Assembly: GCF_032854445.1 (NCBI RefSeq)
Contig: NC_088306.1
Location: forward strand, 16,215,764 to 16,279,763
Source: Liolophura sinensis
Lineage: Eukaryota; Mollusca; Polyplacophora; Chitonida; Chitonidae
Length of the DNA: 64,000 bases
Reading direction: 5' to 3'
The translations under genes and the position numbers were made by a program. Positions 22,809 to 34,412 of this stretch are shown here, piece by piece. Numbering within the stretch: the stretch's first letter is position 1; each line of letters starts with the position of its first letter. The notes under the pieces are model-generated. The model made no database searches. It was not told the origin of the DNA and saw only the letters and a program-made list of their open reading frames with translations.

Positions 22809-23198
22809 TATTTCGAGTGTCATACAGATCCAGCATTCAAGACTAAATAGAAAAACGGATTTCTTACATACTCTATTTTCACACAACACTCTGCCCCATG
22901 GTCAATACCATGAAAGCTTTGGCATTTTAATTATAGCGAAAAAACTACAATATTTTGCGGAAGTAAACAGAAAATGAAGCAATATTCATGAATAGAACTG
23001 ATCCGTTACCTGTTACTACTCAAGTGAAGATTCTAAACATTTGTGTCAGTCAGGGGTTGTTGCGGCGTGCAGATTTCGTCAGTTACGCGAAGGGTAAAGT
23101 GTTGTGTCACTATTTAGTCCCTTGCTGAATCTTTAACACTTATTTGACCGTATAGAAAACTGGACGCTCCAGGCAAGGCGACTGTCCGCGGGCCAGCT
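22809..23198. promoter_or_regulatory. Bidirectional promoter region of ZNHIT1 and DNAJC19
   Basis: Only 390 bp separate the two divergent start codons. The stretch near 23040-23190 is richer in CpG (TGTTGCGGCGTGC, GTTACGCGAAGG, TGTCCGCGGGCC) than its surroundings, and no TATA box stands at a typical distance. Both 5' UTRs must lie here. The promoter role is inferred from arrangement. Confidence 0.65.
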
Positions 23199-23201
23199 AT
23201 G
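23199..23201 (+). CDS. DNAJC19: DNAJC19 exon 1, start codon only
   Basis: ATG is followed immediately by the donor GTGAGA, so the first exon contributes only the initiator Met. The next exon opens TCT ACA GGT in phase 0, and the joined M-STGLIIAG matches the family N-terminus. No other ATG lies between exon 2's acceptor and its conserved hydrophobic segment. Confidence 0.85.
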
Positions 23202-26200
23202 GTGAGACATTTGCTGAACTTCACAAATCGATCATTCGGCTAGTAAAGTATCGAAAACTGGCGCACCAGTAGTCCGAGTAGTATGTTGATAAATACATGT
23301 ATTTGGATGGACGCTGGTCAAAACGCCAGCTAGATAAGTCAAAACGCCTACTGTTTTTGTAGAGGTTTAAAAATAGCCCCCCTCCCTCTCTCTCTCACAT
23401 AGAAACCATTTACATATGAGTGATGCAGAAAAGTATATTTGTTGCACATTTTTTAACATATGATCGACTTGCAGAGTTCTTTGCAGGAGAGACATCCAAA
23501 CCTCTTCTTAAAAGAAGTGGCGAATTAATTCTCTTTTTTACTGAAATGATAATAACTAGTCAAGACTTTTCAATAATTAACTTCTCAATAGTCCGAGATT
23601 GCTCTGACGTTGCCTTGAGAGCGCTTCATTTAAAACCTGGTGCAGTTACCTGCCTTTGTCAAATATGTCGAGGCTGTCAGTACAGCTGTTGGCTTTGGGC
23701 ATTATCAAGCCTGCACATTTAAGTCTGTGGGGACTACTTAATACTTAATTTTTTCGGGTAACAACCTGGCACGGCAGTTGCAATAGCTTTTTGAATGAAA
23801 CGTGTTCTGACGCTGGTTTGGGGCCATCCTTGGCCGAACAAAATTTTGCCATACCTAATGTCCGAGCAATCTTGAACTGCTTCTCAAAGGAGTGAGGAAC
23901 CCATTTCAATTTTGTTTTTATGTGCTGTCTTCTGTCTATAATCATAGTTTGTTCTTCCGACAAACGCATTGAAAAATGGTGAAAAAACTCCATCATTGTG
24001 TTGTTGTTGTAATGTTTTGATTGATATACGAAGCCCAGGAGGTATAAAAATGAAAATTATAAGATTGCGAATCTAGCTCTTACATCAATTGTAAAATAAA
24101 TTCTTTTTACACACTTTTTGAATGAAAGTCAAGCAAAACACAGTATTGTTTTATTGTCTTCCACGTCCTTAGAGAATGGCTTTTACACCTTTGTCTTTAA
24201 GTGACATCAGGGGCTTGGGAAGCTAGAAGCCTTTATTTAATAAGATGACTGATATGTGCACCCTGAGAAGCTATATCAGACATTACAAATTGATCATGTT
24301 TATTCAGTTATCATGTAATGGTAAACATACCCTAATTCTTCTAAAATTTGGGACAGATAATAGTAGTGTTGAAAGTAGAATATTACATTTCTTTACCAGC
24401 CTTTTGACAAAGTAAGGATTTGAGTATTTTGTTCATTAGATGGTTCAGCCATGTGAGAAAAAAGAAACTCAATATTCCTGCTAGAATTACATATATATTG
24501 GCTAAAATGAGCAGATCAGGTGTTTAAAATTTTAGAAGAAATAGGGTATGCAACATTACAGTAAATATATTGCATATAATTGTGGATGTTATTCATCAGG
24601 AATCGTTTCTAAGTAATCGGGAAGTTATTTTTGTCCATATACATGATTTTACGTCCAAGAATACCATGGCGGGCACACAACATATCAGGCCTTATGGTTT
24701 CCACTTCCAGGTATTTTGGCTACCATTGACCTACATTCATTTGGATATGCCATAACCGCTAACGTCAGATGAATGTCAGAATTTTAATGTATTAAACTCC
24801 ATACAGATGGCGTAGAGTGGAATATATAAGGGTTATTGTGTACATGGATGAACTGAGAGGCGAGATTTATTTATTTATTTATTTATTTGATTGGTGTTTT
24901 TACGCCGTACTCATAAGAATATTTCACTTATACGACGGCGGCCAGCATTATGGTGGTGGAAACCAGGCAGAGCCCGGGGGAAACCCACGACCATCCGCAG
25001 GTTGCTGGAAGACCTTCCCACGTAGGGTTGTAGAGGAAGCCAGCATGAGCTGGACTTGAACTCACAGCGACCGCATTGGTGAGAGACTGCTGGGTTATCA
25101 CGCTGCGCTAGCGCGCTAACCAACTGAGCCACGGAGGCCCCTGAGAGGCTAGAAACACAGTTGGTACCTGTTTTGTACTGCAGACATCACCTATCAGACT
25201 AGGCATGAAACATTATTCGGTTACCATTGCTTGTCGGCTTTCCACAGTAGCTGTGATACTCTGCCAGTCATATAAAAAGAGGAGCTGAAATATCCACCTG
25301 GGGTTTGTTTTAATGGACTGTAAATATACAGCTGGTTGTACATGTAACTGAAAAAACTTCGTACAATATATCTGACAAAGTCAGTTATCTAAATATGTGC
25401 CCTCGCTGTGAGCTCAAGTCCAACTCATGCTGGCTTTCTCTTCATCCGTAAGTAAAAAGGTCTGCCAGCAAGCTGCAGATGGTCTTGGGTTTGCCACTGA
25501 GCTCTGCCAGGTTTCCTCCCACCATAGAGCTAGCTGCCGTCGTATAAGTAAAATATTGTTTAGTAAGGTGTAAAACATGAATGAAATAAATAATAAATAA
25601 AATAAATAACAATAATCAGCAAAAAATTACAGCGTTTTTTTTTTTTTTTGGTGAGATCTATCACAAAAACATCAGTTCAGACATACATGCATTGTTATGT
25701 AATACAGGTTATGTACTGTGGTCTGGTAAATGTGTAACAATTGTTTCTGTTTTATTTTCAGTCTACAGGTCTTATAATTGCAGGCCTAGGCATAGCTGCC
25801 GTGGGATTTGCAGGTTGGTTGTGTTTGTGAAGATGATCATGAATAAATGGTTCTTCAGCACTTAGGTTGATGATTTCAGTATGTGTTTTGTGGATTTAAT
25901 GTGATTTGTTCAAGATCTTATGTACAATTACATTATGTTTCACACATAATGTTTCAGCCTAATGTTACTCTCCTACAAGAGAAGCTTTTCAACATACATA
26001 AGTATTAGTTACTTCCCTTTTCAAGGATTTACCCCCCTTGACAGTATGTATCAGTTCATCTATCCAATGCTGTTAGCATGTGGAGGTATCAGTGTGATGG
26101 AAGTTGTGACTACCTGTAATCCACCTGAGAAATGTTTGTAAGCTTAACAGACAGGTGAGAGATCTTCCTTCGTGCTGTCACTCTAATCACCTCAGCAACA

Positions 26201-29104
26201 GAAGCCCCACAAGGAAAAATACATTTGTGATTTTAATGGAATTGTATCTACAAGTATTGTTTATATCTTTATCTGTAATGTCTGTGTAAAGGAGGACATT
26301 GGTAAATACTATTCACATGTTTTTTGGTTTTTTTTTCTACTTTTTAATCAGGCCGCTATGCTTTTCGTTATGCTAAAGTCGCTCAGGAATCCCTGAAGAA
26401 ACAAATGAATGCTTTACCCAACTCAGGGGTGAGTCTGAACCAGCATTGATGTACAGTTTCACAGATTTTGCGGATAGTGTTAGTTCTGATGACAAACAAA
26501 TCTGTTATTGAAGTTGTAAACAGAACATTATTGAGGTATTCAACTTAACTATTTCAGTGCATGTGGACTCAGTGATTCCCATCACTGAAGGTGATTAGTG
26601 TAGGATCCAGGAATTTTTGGAAAAAATTTTTGAGTCCTAATTTGAATTTTGGAGAAATTGTAACCCAGCGCAGCAAAACGGACAAAAATAGCCAAAGGTC
26701 TAGAGGCCACAGATTTTGTGCATGCTTTGAAATGCATTCTTCGCCATTTTAAGCTACATGGATTTCTGTGCATATCATGAAAGGTACATCCCTGACATCT
26801 AGCAGACAGTTAGTCCTACGATTTATGAATTGGAACAGTGTAAATATTTATGCTTTTTAATTTCCTAGCTATGTGTATGTATTTATCAATGACAGGAATT
26901 TGATTTTTTCCAAATTTTTGCCCATTTGATATTTGGGCGGACATAACAAGATCCATGACCGTACAGTCAGTTTTTTTAGTAGATAATTCACATCTGGTTT
27001 AACAAATAGTTTTAACATTACTTTGTCATTTTGGAATTCGTAATAGTAATTGTTTGCTGCATTGTATCCTTGCAGGCTTTCAGTAAATATTACAAAGGAG
27101 GATTTGAACCCAAAATGTCGAGAAGAGAAGCTGGACTGATCCTGGGAATAAGGTGAGTTATTTGGAATACATAGGCCAGGTTTCCCCAAAATTTCTACAA
27201 CGACTGGTTGAACCGTATCAGTATAATGGCTTGGGCAGGGCAGCTTACTTGCCTTCGATAAGGCATCTCAGTGAAGCATCTCAGTGAAGCAGCACTAGAT
27301 AAAAGACCTGTGGAACTCTGTAACAAGGAGGCACATTACGTGCACTGTAAGGATTCCTTCATCGTCATATGACTGAAAAATGGTTAAATACGACGTTAAA
27401 CCCCAAGCACACACTCACTCACCAAAATTTCATAAATCCAGTTAACTGTGGTAGTTTAGGCTATTTGGAAGTCCCACATGGAGAAAGCCTAACACCATAT
27501 TTCAATAGGATTTTGATGAATAACACTATTTCACCGATATAACTGAAAATTTCTTGAAAAACAAAATCTTCGGCTGTGTCCATAAAATTTTCCTGATGTG
27601 CCATGATAATATTCCGTGTATGACGTCAAATCAGGCAGATGTGACGTTGAGTTAGGCATTTATGCTGGGATGACGTCAAGAGCGTTTGTAAGGGCAGCGT
27701 CATTGGTGGATATACATCGGCGATTGATGATGTCATGCGTTCGTGGGTGACATCACACCAGGCCAAGTGGAAGGGACAAAAATATTTTATTTCCATATAC
27801 TCTGACGACACGTACAGTATCGGTTTTAATTCGCTGCAATATTTTCACGATTTAGGAAAGCAATTTAGACTATCCCAGTCTTTATCAATTCACCTTGCTT
27901 TTAAAACACAGATGTTTGGACACCAAAGTAGCTCTTTAAGTAAATCACTTCTGCTTTAAAAAAAAAAAGAACCCCTGTGAAACTGGGCTCAGATGTAGTA
28001 AGTAATGGTTATCCCAGAGAGTGACCCAAACAACAGCGTCAAGGGAGTGCTTGTATGTTCCTCATCAAGCTCGTCTTGGAATGGATCTCTCGATGCCTCA
28101 GCTGCGGCTGGAAGTCATAAAGTTTGCCTGGTACATTGCACATGGTTAAGGTTAGTTGTTTACTCCGGGCAGTCCAGTTTCATCAACCCATTTAAGGCTA
28201 ACCACTGTCATAGAAGTATCAAAAAAGTGTGCCATTTACACCTGTAAATGGAGTAAATGTGTAGTTCATTTTACAATTGGAATGTTATCTGTCTGCTTGC
28301 AGCCCATCAGCCAGCTCAGCCAAGGTGAAGGAGGCCCACAAGAGGATCATGCTGGCGAATCACCCAGATAGAGGTGTGTACTCACACATATTCCCATACT
28401 ACAGCTACACAGAAAATCATTTCCTACTGGAACCAATTAATTGCAGTCTGGGACCAGCCATTGTCAATTTGGGATCAACCAGTAACAATCTGGAACTAAC
28501 CATTGACAATCTCAGTAGCAACCTGGGACCAATCAGTGGCTATCTGAGACTAGCCAGTATCAATCTGGGTCCATTCAGGGTCAATCTGGGACCAGTTAGT
28601 GACATTCTTTAACCAGTGACATTTTAAGACCAGCTAGTGACAATCTGGGACCAGTCAGTGACAATCTGATACCAGTCAGTGACAATCTTATACCAGTCAG
28701 TGAAAATCTGGGACCAGTCAGTGACAATCTGGGACCAGGCAATGACAATCTGGGACCAGTCAGTGACAATCTGATACCAGTCAGTGACAATCTGGGACCA
28801 GTCAGTGACAATCTGGGACCAGCCAGTGACAATCTGGGACTAGCTAGTGTCAGTCACTATCTGGATAAAGCTGAATACAGGCTGGGCACATCCAGTAATG
28901 GTCTTGGTCCAATAATAAACACAACAGTAATAATAATAAGAGAAAAAAACTGTAACAGTTGCATAAGTTCAAAGTTGTGTAATATAACAAGCAAGGATCA
29001 GTCAGTAAATAACGGACAATTTTTTTCTCATTTTAGGAGGATCTCCATACCTGGCTGCTAAGATCAATGAAGCTAAAGATTATTTGGACAAGCACAAACA
29101 CTGA
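23199..29104 (+). CDS. DNAJC19: DNAJC19/TIM14 (Pam18), mitochondrial import motor J protein, complete
   Basis: DNAJC19/Tim14 sits in the mitochondrial inner membrane and stimulates the ATPase of mitochondrial Hsp70 at the TIM23 channel. Joining 23199-23201, 25762-25813, 26352-26428, 27076-27152, 28303-28373 and 29037-29104 gives 116 codons with stop (115 aa; human 116). Residues 4-19 form the transmembrane segment ([16 protein letters not shown]). [19 protein letters not shown] opens the J domain. HPD at 90-92 is the Hsp70-activating triad. [16 protein letters not shown] closes helix III. All junctions are GT-AG with consistent phases (0, 1, 0, 2, 1). Introns carry SINEs, a TIR element and a 21-bp minisatellite. 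Confidence 0.96.
24328..24551 (+). repeat. TIR element, family C
   Basis: CATACCCTAATTCTTCTAAA at the left and AATTTTAGAAGAAATAGGG at the right are terminal inverted repeats. The interior has no coding frame. A second copy in opposite orientation lies at 34868-35093. Confidence 0.7.
24862..25140 (-). repeat. Full-length SINE family 1
   Basis: This is one of the best-preserved copies, on the reverse strand. From its own 5' end it has GGCCTCCGTGGCTCAGTTGG (tRNA box A), then GTGAGTTCAAGTCCAGC (box B), the body, and an (AAAT)n tail. Direct repeats CTGAGAGGC at 24853-24861 and 25141-25149 mark the target-site duplication. Confidence 0.85.
25399..25612 (+). repeat. SINE family 1, 5'-truncated
   Basis: Starts inside the tRNA-like part (CGCTGTGAGCTCAAGTCC) and runs to an AATAAATAATAAATAAAA tail. 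Confidence 0.75.
25762..25813 (+). CDS. DNAJC19: DNAJC19 exon 2 (transmembrane segment)
   Basis: The acceptor is TTTTATTTTCAG and the donor GCAG|GTTGGT, in phase 1. Seventeen codons encode [17 protein letters not shown], a single hydrophobic helix that anchors the protein in the inner membrane. Confidence 0.93.
26352..26428 (+). CDS. DNAJC19: DNAJC19 exon 3
   Basis: The acceptor is TTTTTAATCAG and the donor TCAGGG|GTGAGT, in phase 0. The exon encodes [17 protein letters not shown] and NALPNSG, the linker between membrane helix and J domain that follows GRY in this family. Confidence 0.93.
27076..27152 (+). CDS. DNAJC19: DNAJC19 exon 4
   Basis: The acceptor is ATCCTTGCAG and the donor ATAAG|GTGAGT, in phase 2. 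The exon encodes [20 protein letters not shown], almost the same as the vertebrate protein, and begins J-domain helix I. Confidence 0.95.
27197..27421 (+). repeat. SINE family 2, 5'-truncated, in DNAJC19 intron 4
   Basis: From CAACGACTGGTTGAACCG through TCAGTATAATGGCTTGGGC and GACTGAAAAATGGTTAA to CAAGCACACACTCACTCACC. The tRNA-like head is missing. A short internal duplication (CATCTCAGTGAAG twice) is present. Confidence 0.8.
28303..28373 (+). CDS. DNAJC19: DNAJC19 exon 5 (HPD motif)
   Basis: The acceptor is GTCTGCTTGCAG and the donor TAGAG|GTGTGT. The exon encodes [20 protein letters not shown] and then PDR. The HPD triad is intact, so the J protein should be able to stimulate Hsp70. Confidence 0.95.
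28415..28860. repeat. 21-bp minisatellite in DNAJC19 intron 5
   Basis: About 21 copies of AGTGACAATCTGGGACCAGTC with variants. Because the period is a multiple of three, it stays open in several frames, but it lies between two J-domain exons and is bounded by proper splice sites outside it. Confidence 0.92.
29037..29104 (+). CDS. DNAJC19: DNAJC19 terminal exon
   Basis: The acceptor is TCATTTTAG. The exon encodes [18 protein letters not shown] and KHKH before TGA. The [14 protein letters not shown] signature is typical of Tim14. Confidence 0.95.
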
Positions 29105-29423
29105 TGGACGTCTAACTTGTATATTGTTTATATCCAAAACTTTGTGTACAGTCCATAAATCTGATATCAGTATGATCTGGATCACAGATATATGGTTTAG
29201 AAACAATTTATTTTCAGAAAGTAACATGTAAGATCTAATTTCGCCTTCTACTTCAAGAATGCTATTAGTAAATATTCTCGTCAATAGAAGTCCATTTCTA
29301 AGTTGTGTTTTTGACACTGGTTGAACTTTACTGCATCTGTGTTTCCAGACTTTCTGAGTTTTCCAGCCGTTCACAAGATGTGTTGAATCATTTGCCTTAT
29401 GCTAAGAAGATTGGTCTTTTGAT

Positions 29424-29685
29424 TTATTGATATATTTATTTATTGGGTTGGTGTTTAGGCCGCACTCAAGAATATTTCACTTATACGATGGCGGCCGCCA
29501 TTATGGTAGGAGGAATCCGGGCACAACCCGGGGAAAACCCACGACCATCCACAGGTTGTTCACAGACCTTCCCACATATGGCTGGAGAGGAAGCCAGTAT
29601 GAGCTCACAGCAACCGCATAGGGGGAAGGCTCCTGGGTCATTACAATGCGCTAGTGCGCTAACCAACTGAGGCACGGAGGCCCCC
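29424..29685 (-). repeat. Full-length SINE family 1 with 13-bp target-site duplication
   Basis: The element lies between direct repeats TTGGTCTTTTGAT at 29411-29423 and 29686-29698. On its own strand it opens GGGCCTCCGTGCCTCAGTTGG and ends in an ATAA-rich tail. It lies about 320 bp beyond the DNAJC19 stop, so it may be part of that gene's 3' UTR. Confidence 0.9.
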
Positions 29686-30509
29686 TTGGTCTTTTGATAC
29701 AGCTATTGTTTCTGTTTATGTAAATTACCAAATGTTGGCAACTCAGAAAAAGACAGTTGTATGTAGAAATCAGACCTATGACAGAATTGATGTTATTTAG
29801 TTTCTGTTTTAATGTTAAGATTGATTTAAAAGTTGGAAAATGCTTCATCTGATAGAGAGAAAGTAAGTGAGATATTCAATGAATTTCCGACAGTTCTTAC
29901 AAATTACTAGTTATGCATTCTAATTTATGAAGCGACATTATTTTTCTGTGAAATGGAGAAAAAGTGCAAACATGTAAGTGATATACTGAATGTGTTGGCT
30001 CACACTCTCAAAATAATAATCTGTTAAATTGAAACAAGTCTGTTGTTTGAGTAATTCTAGAATGTTTTCTGTTATTGTTTGAAGATTATTCTGTTAAATA
30101 TTGCACAAATATTCCATTAGATGAACAAAAAGATTCTATTAGACTAACAGGATATCATGTTGAATATGACCCACTATTATGGTATAATAACAGATTACAT
30201 TCTAGCATCACTCAGACAACAGATTTTCCGTTAAAATTAATAGATTATGTTTTTTGAGTGCAACTTACCATCTTAGATAGGACAAACTTGTCAAAGACTG
30301 ATCATGTGGTGTGTAAAGAGGCCACCGTAATTCGCATTACCTGTGCGCTGTGCTTTGTATGTGGAGTATTTTTAGATTGAAATATTCGGTAGGGTTTTGG
30401 CGTGATTGGCATGATGAACAAAAGAGCTGTATTTTGGGGAATAAAAGATGCTTTATATAATTTTGGTCTCTTGGTCTGTTTTTAAGGAAAAGGTGACAAA
30501 AAAGCCAAA

Positions 30510-30511
<2 letters not shown>

Positions 30512-30540
<29 letters not shown>
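30512..30540. repeat. AAT trinucleotide tract
   Basis: About ten AAT units in a row. A simple microsatellite. Confidence 0.95.
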
Positions 30541-31035
30541 GTTGATAATTACTGAACCTAACCATGTTCAAATCAAACTATTTGAAGTCACATGTTCAAC
30601 GCCCAAAACTGCCGACTCGAGCTATCGTCCTAGATACGGTATCGTCTGATTGGCTAAAAATAGACCTTGGTATACCAGCCTCCACCAAGATGGACGTTCT
30701 AGATGAACAATGGCAAGGCCAATTCCCAAAACATCGTTCAACACAAACTACCAAAGAACGAAGGAAGTATATATTAAGTACGATTCTAAATTAGGACGGA
30801 ATCATGGCAAAGAGGAGCAGTGAACAGTTTTTAATGATGTCACGTAAAACATCAGAAAAGGAGGTATAAATGAAAGTATTTTTAGTACAGGTACATCGTC
30901 TGTGATTTTTGTGTAAGCAAAGTCACCTTGTATGATTCGTGTACCTGAGGATGACACAACTTCCACTTCATGGGGTGCATGAAGTTAAATAATGTTGTAT
31001 GGAAACATTTTGGTGGGTTGATTGACTGATTGATT

Positions 31036-31276
31036 TATTTTATATGATTTATGTTTTACGCCGAAGAATATTTCACTTTCACTTATACCACGGCGGCCGG
31101 CATTATGGTTGGAGGAAAACACTGGAAAAATCATTGACCATATGTAGCTGGCAGACCTTCCCACATAGTACGGCCGGAGAGGAAGCTGGCATGAGTTGGA
31201 CTTCAACTCACAGCAACCGAACTGGTGAGAGATTTGTGGGTTTTGTGCCGCATTGGTACGCTAACCATGGGGGCCC
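31036..31276 (-). repeat. SINE family 1 with long target-site duplication
   Basis: Flanked by GTTGATTGACTGATTGATTT on the left and GTTGATTGATTGATTGATTT on the right (31277-31296). The left copy differs at one base. The flank is itself a GATT repeat, so the duplication length is approximate. Confidence 0.75.
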
Positions 31277-31296
31277 TGGTTGATTGATTGATTGAT

Positions 31297-31352
31297 TTGT
31301 GTGTTTTACACCGTACTCATAAAGTAATCTATCATATTTATTACGGCGGCGG
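31297..31352 (-). repeat. SINE family 1 fragment, 3' part only
   Basis: GTGTGTTTTACACCGTACTC and TTTATTACGGCGGCGG match the last part of the family 1 body, adjacent to the previous copy. Confidence 0.5.
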
Positions 31353-31669
31353 TGAAGAAAGAAGCCTTTTCAGGCAAGCATTTCAGGTTTTCATTTAGGT
31401 GAGCCCTATTTTGATTCGTGTGTTGAAAGGGGTACGATAGGTTCTACCAATGTTAGGTTTCGTACTGTAAGCAGGCCTGTTGACAACACTTGTACACGTG
31501 GAAAGTAAGCGGAATGGTCAAAGTGACTATCCAGGTTATGGACTTAACTGGACAATTTAGAAAACAAACAAACAAACAAAAAAAAACAAACCCTACCCTC
31601 GTGAAGGTTCCCTAAATTCCGATACAAGCACATACACATCATGGACATACAGGAAATACAACACAGAAG

Positions 31670-31785
31670 GGCCTCCGTTGCCGAGGTGGCTAGCGTGCCA
31701 GCGCGGCGCAGTGGCACAGGAACCTCTCACCAATATGGTCGCTGTGAATTCAAGACCAGCTCAAACTGACTTCCTCTCCGGTAAT
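31670..31785 (+). repeat. SINE family 1 tRNA-like head
   Basis: GGGCCTCCGTTGCCGAGGTGG (box A region), then GTGAATTCAAGACCAGCTC (box B region) and CTTCCTCTCCGG. The element stops there, so only the head half is present. Confidence 0.7.
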
Positions 31786-32337
31786 AAATGGGATAAACAC
31801 GAAGAAAATAAATATATATAAAAATGTTCATCAGTATTGGACGGTGACGCGAACACTGCACAAAAATTCATTGTAATCTCGACGTCCAATTCACGAATAC
31901 AACATGAAAACTGACACTTGCCAATATCTGGAGAGATGAACAATACCTTTTGTAAGCCTACCAAGGCCCAGTTAATGGATCTGACGCAATTATATGTGCT
32001 TTAAGTTATAATATTTATAATACTTATACTGTATGTCTTTCTGACAACATTGTCCTTGAATAAATAAGGGCTATTCTTATAGACTTGGTCCCAAATGTAG
32101 GCCTATATATGACAAGAGATTAACTTTGGATTTTTCTGTCTAGGCCTAATGTATGGTCTAAATAGTGATATTGATGTGTGTCGGGTAGCCTATGTTATTG
32201 AAGCGGACATTTCGACGATCAACTAGTTTCTAACAAAATGCCGCTCTTGGTGGGTACCGTAGGCCTACTAGTTGGTTCAATACTGGAGCCGACAGCGCCA
32301 TGCGTGCTTTCGTTCTTTCTAACTAATTATTTAGACC

Positions 32338-32865
32338 AGGAAAAAAATGCGAAAGGACGATATGAAAGTACGAATGTTCGAGATCTGACGAAAGTGTGAA
32401 GCAAAACAATGAGGTTTTGTCAATACGCCCTTTTGTACTTTCGCCCTTTAGTACTTTCGCCCTTTTGTACTTTTGTTTCATCTTTTTGTTCCTTCGAGTT
32501 TTCCTTCATATAAAACATGCGAAAGAGCGACACCACAAAAGGGCGAGGTTCCGCAAACCTTGCTCTTTAGCACTTTTGCCTGCCACTTTTAAATCGCTGA
32601 ATGCATGACAAAACGGAAGGCAACATAACGAAAGAGCGAAGTGGTTTTGCTCTTTTGTATGTTTTATTTGAAGGAAAACTGGGATGAGCAATAGGATAAA
32701 ACAAAAGTGAGAAGGGGCGATGTGAATGGTACAAAATGGCGAAGTCGCAAAAACTCGCTGTTTGACTGCTCACTTTCGCGTTTAGTCCTTTCGTGGTTTT
32801 GCCTCCCGCTTTTGTCTTGTTCTTTCGTTGTTTCGTTCTTTTGCATTATTTTCGGTTCTAAACTC
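32338..32865. other. Stretch rich in CGAAAG and CTTTCG motifs in both orientations
   Basis: Short motifs GCGAAAG and CTTTCGC recur, with three tandem units of CTTTCGCCCTTTTGTA near 32430-32475 and reverse-complement forms such as GCGAAAGAGCGAC and AACGAAAGAGCGAAG. The pattern suggests a decayed fold-back or tandem element. I recognise no protein in any frame. Confidence 0.5.
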
Positions 32866-33536
32866 CATTGTATACATGCACTCTATGTACAATTTTATGT
32901 CATGTCAGTACAAGTTAGCTCCCTTGGCACACTGAACGTAGTAATGCAGCTCTCCTGCTATAGTGACACTGCATGGTTGGCGTGCCCTAATTCAAAGGTT
33001 GTTTTAAGTGTCCTCGCTTACCTCTACTTACTACTTCCAGTGCACCAACGCAATCCGAGGCACCCTTTTCTAACCACTCAGCTCTGACCATATGTGCATG
33101 CAATCAATGTACAGTGACCTTTCCGCCACAACAAACGCATGTAAGCCCTACATGCTCCATATACGAATATTCAATCCGTTTTAAGATGCGATGTAGAAGT
33201 AGATGCATCCAACCAGCTCATTAAAAATTACAACAGTTACTCTAGACCGCTCAACAATACATGTGCACTGGCGATCGTTTTCACGTGTGTCTGCGCGCGG
33301 TAAGCCAACAAGCTTTCCCATGTCATATTGGTAGACAATAATTGGTCTCAATGAACGCAAGACTTGAACGCAAGAAAACAGTTCCCCTTATTGTCACTAA
33401 GGCCACACGAACACTATAATAGGAGCTGAGAAATGTAGAGATGCCCAAAGCTGAGTCACAAACAAACAAACAAACAAACATAAACCCAAGGCCACTTGTG
33501 TGTATAAAGCTGTTTACCCATATTTCCATGTCCAAA

Positions 33537-33960
33537 TAAGCCAGATTTCCACGAAAATAGCCAGATTTTCGCGATATCAGTCAGATTTCCACGATATCAG
33601 CCAGATGTCCACGATATCAGTCAGATTTCCGCGATATCAGTCAGATTTCCGCGATATCAGTCAGATTTCCACGATATCAGTCAGATTTCCGCGATATCAG
33701 TCAGATTTCCACGATATCAATCAGATTTCCACGATATCAATCAGATTTCCACGATTTTAGCCAAATTTCCACGAAAATAGCCAGATTCCGAGGATATGAT
33801 AGCCAGATTTTCACGATAATAACCAGGTTCACACAACATTAACGGGAAGTCCACAATGATAATACTCAGATTTACATGACAATAACCAAAGTTCTCCGAT
33901 TATAACCAGATTTTCACGATATCACCTAGAACTTCACGACAATAACCAAAGCTCCATGTT
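33537..33960. repeat. 20-bp minisatellite
   Basis: Units of AGATTTCCACGATATCAGTC, very regular from 33560 to 33760 (TTCCACG/TTCCGCG variants) and decaying to the right. About 20 copies. Confidence 0.92.
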
Positions 33961-34412
33961 AATAACTTGGCGTGGGATATATCTTGGCATATATATATCC
34001 CCTTGTTTAAGCTTTAGATATTTGCATATGTATGTATATCCCTTTGTTAATTTGAGGCTTTAGATGTATGTGTGCCTAGGACAGAATACAAGATGTTGGC
34101 ATATTGTGGTTGCTGTAAGTATAAAGAATAAAATTGCAAATCCGTTCTGAAACATATTTAATCTAATCAGAAATTCATTCTTTTGGTTCTAAAAAGTATT
34201 TTCAGGCCGAAGACTTCACTTTATACATGTACGAGCCTACCCGTAATTCCAGATTAATGGAATTTTGTGTGTTGGAATCAAGCTCTTTGTTTAAGAGAAC
34301 GACCAAAGCTTTAAGACAGTTTCGGTCTTGTAGTCATCATAGAGATGCTTGCTTTTATTTGCACATGTGTAAGCAACAAATTGTAGCGAATATATATGTT
34401 CTTAATAAAACT

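Larger units (their letters stand above)
23202..25761 (+). other. DNAJC19: DNAJC19 intron 1
   Basis: This 2.56-kb intron separates the ATG exon from the rest. It holds a TIR element (24328-24551) and two family 1 SINEs (24862-25140, 25399-25612). A 100-codon open frame at 23420-23722 has no recognisable similarity and is probably chance. Confidence 0.8.

Noticed and set aside
23420..23722. 100-codon + frame in DNAJC19 intron 1
   Set aside because: No recognisable similarity, no splice sites in phase, and it lies within an intron defined by good flanking exons.
30075..30257. 60-codon AT-rich frame after DNAJC19
   Set aside because: Composition is like the surrounding AT-rich DNA. It recalls no family clearly enough to name.
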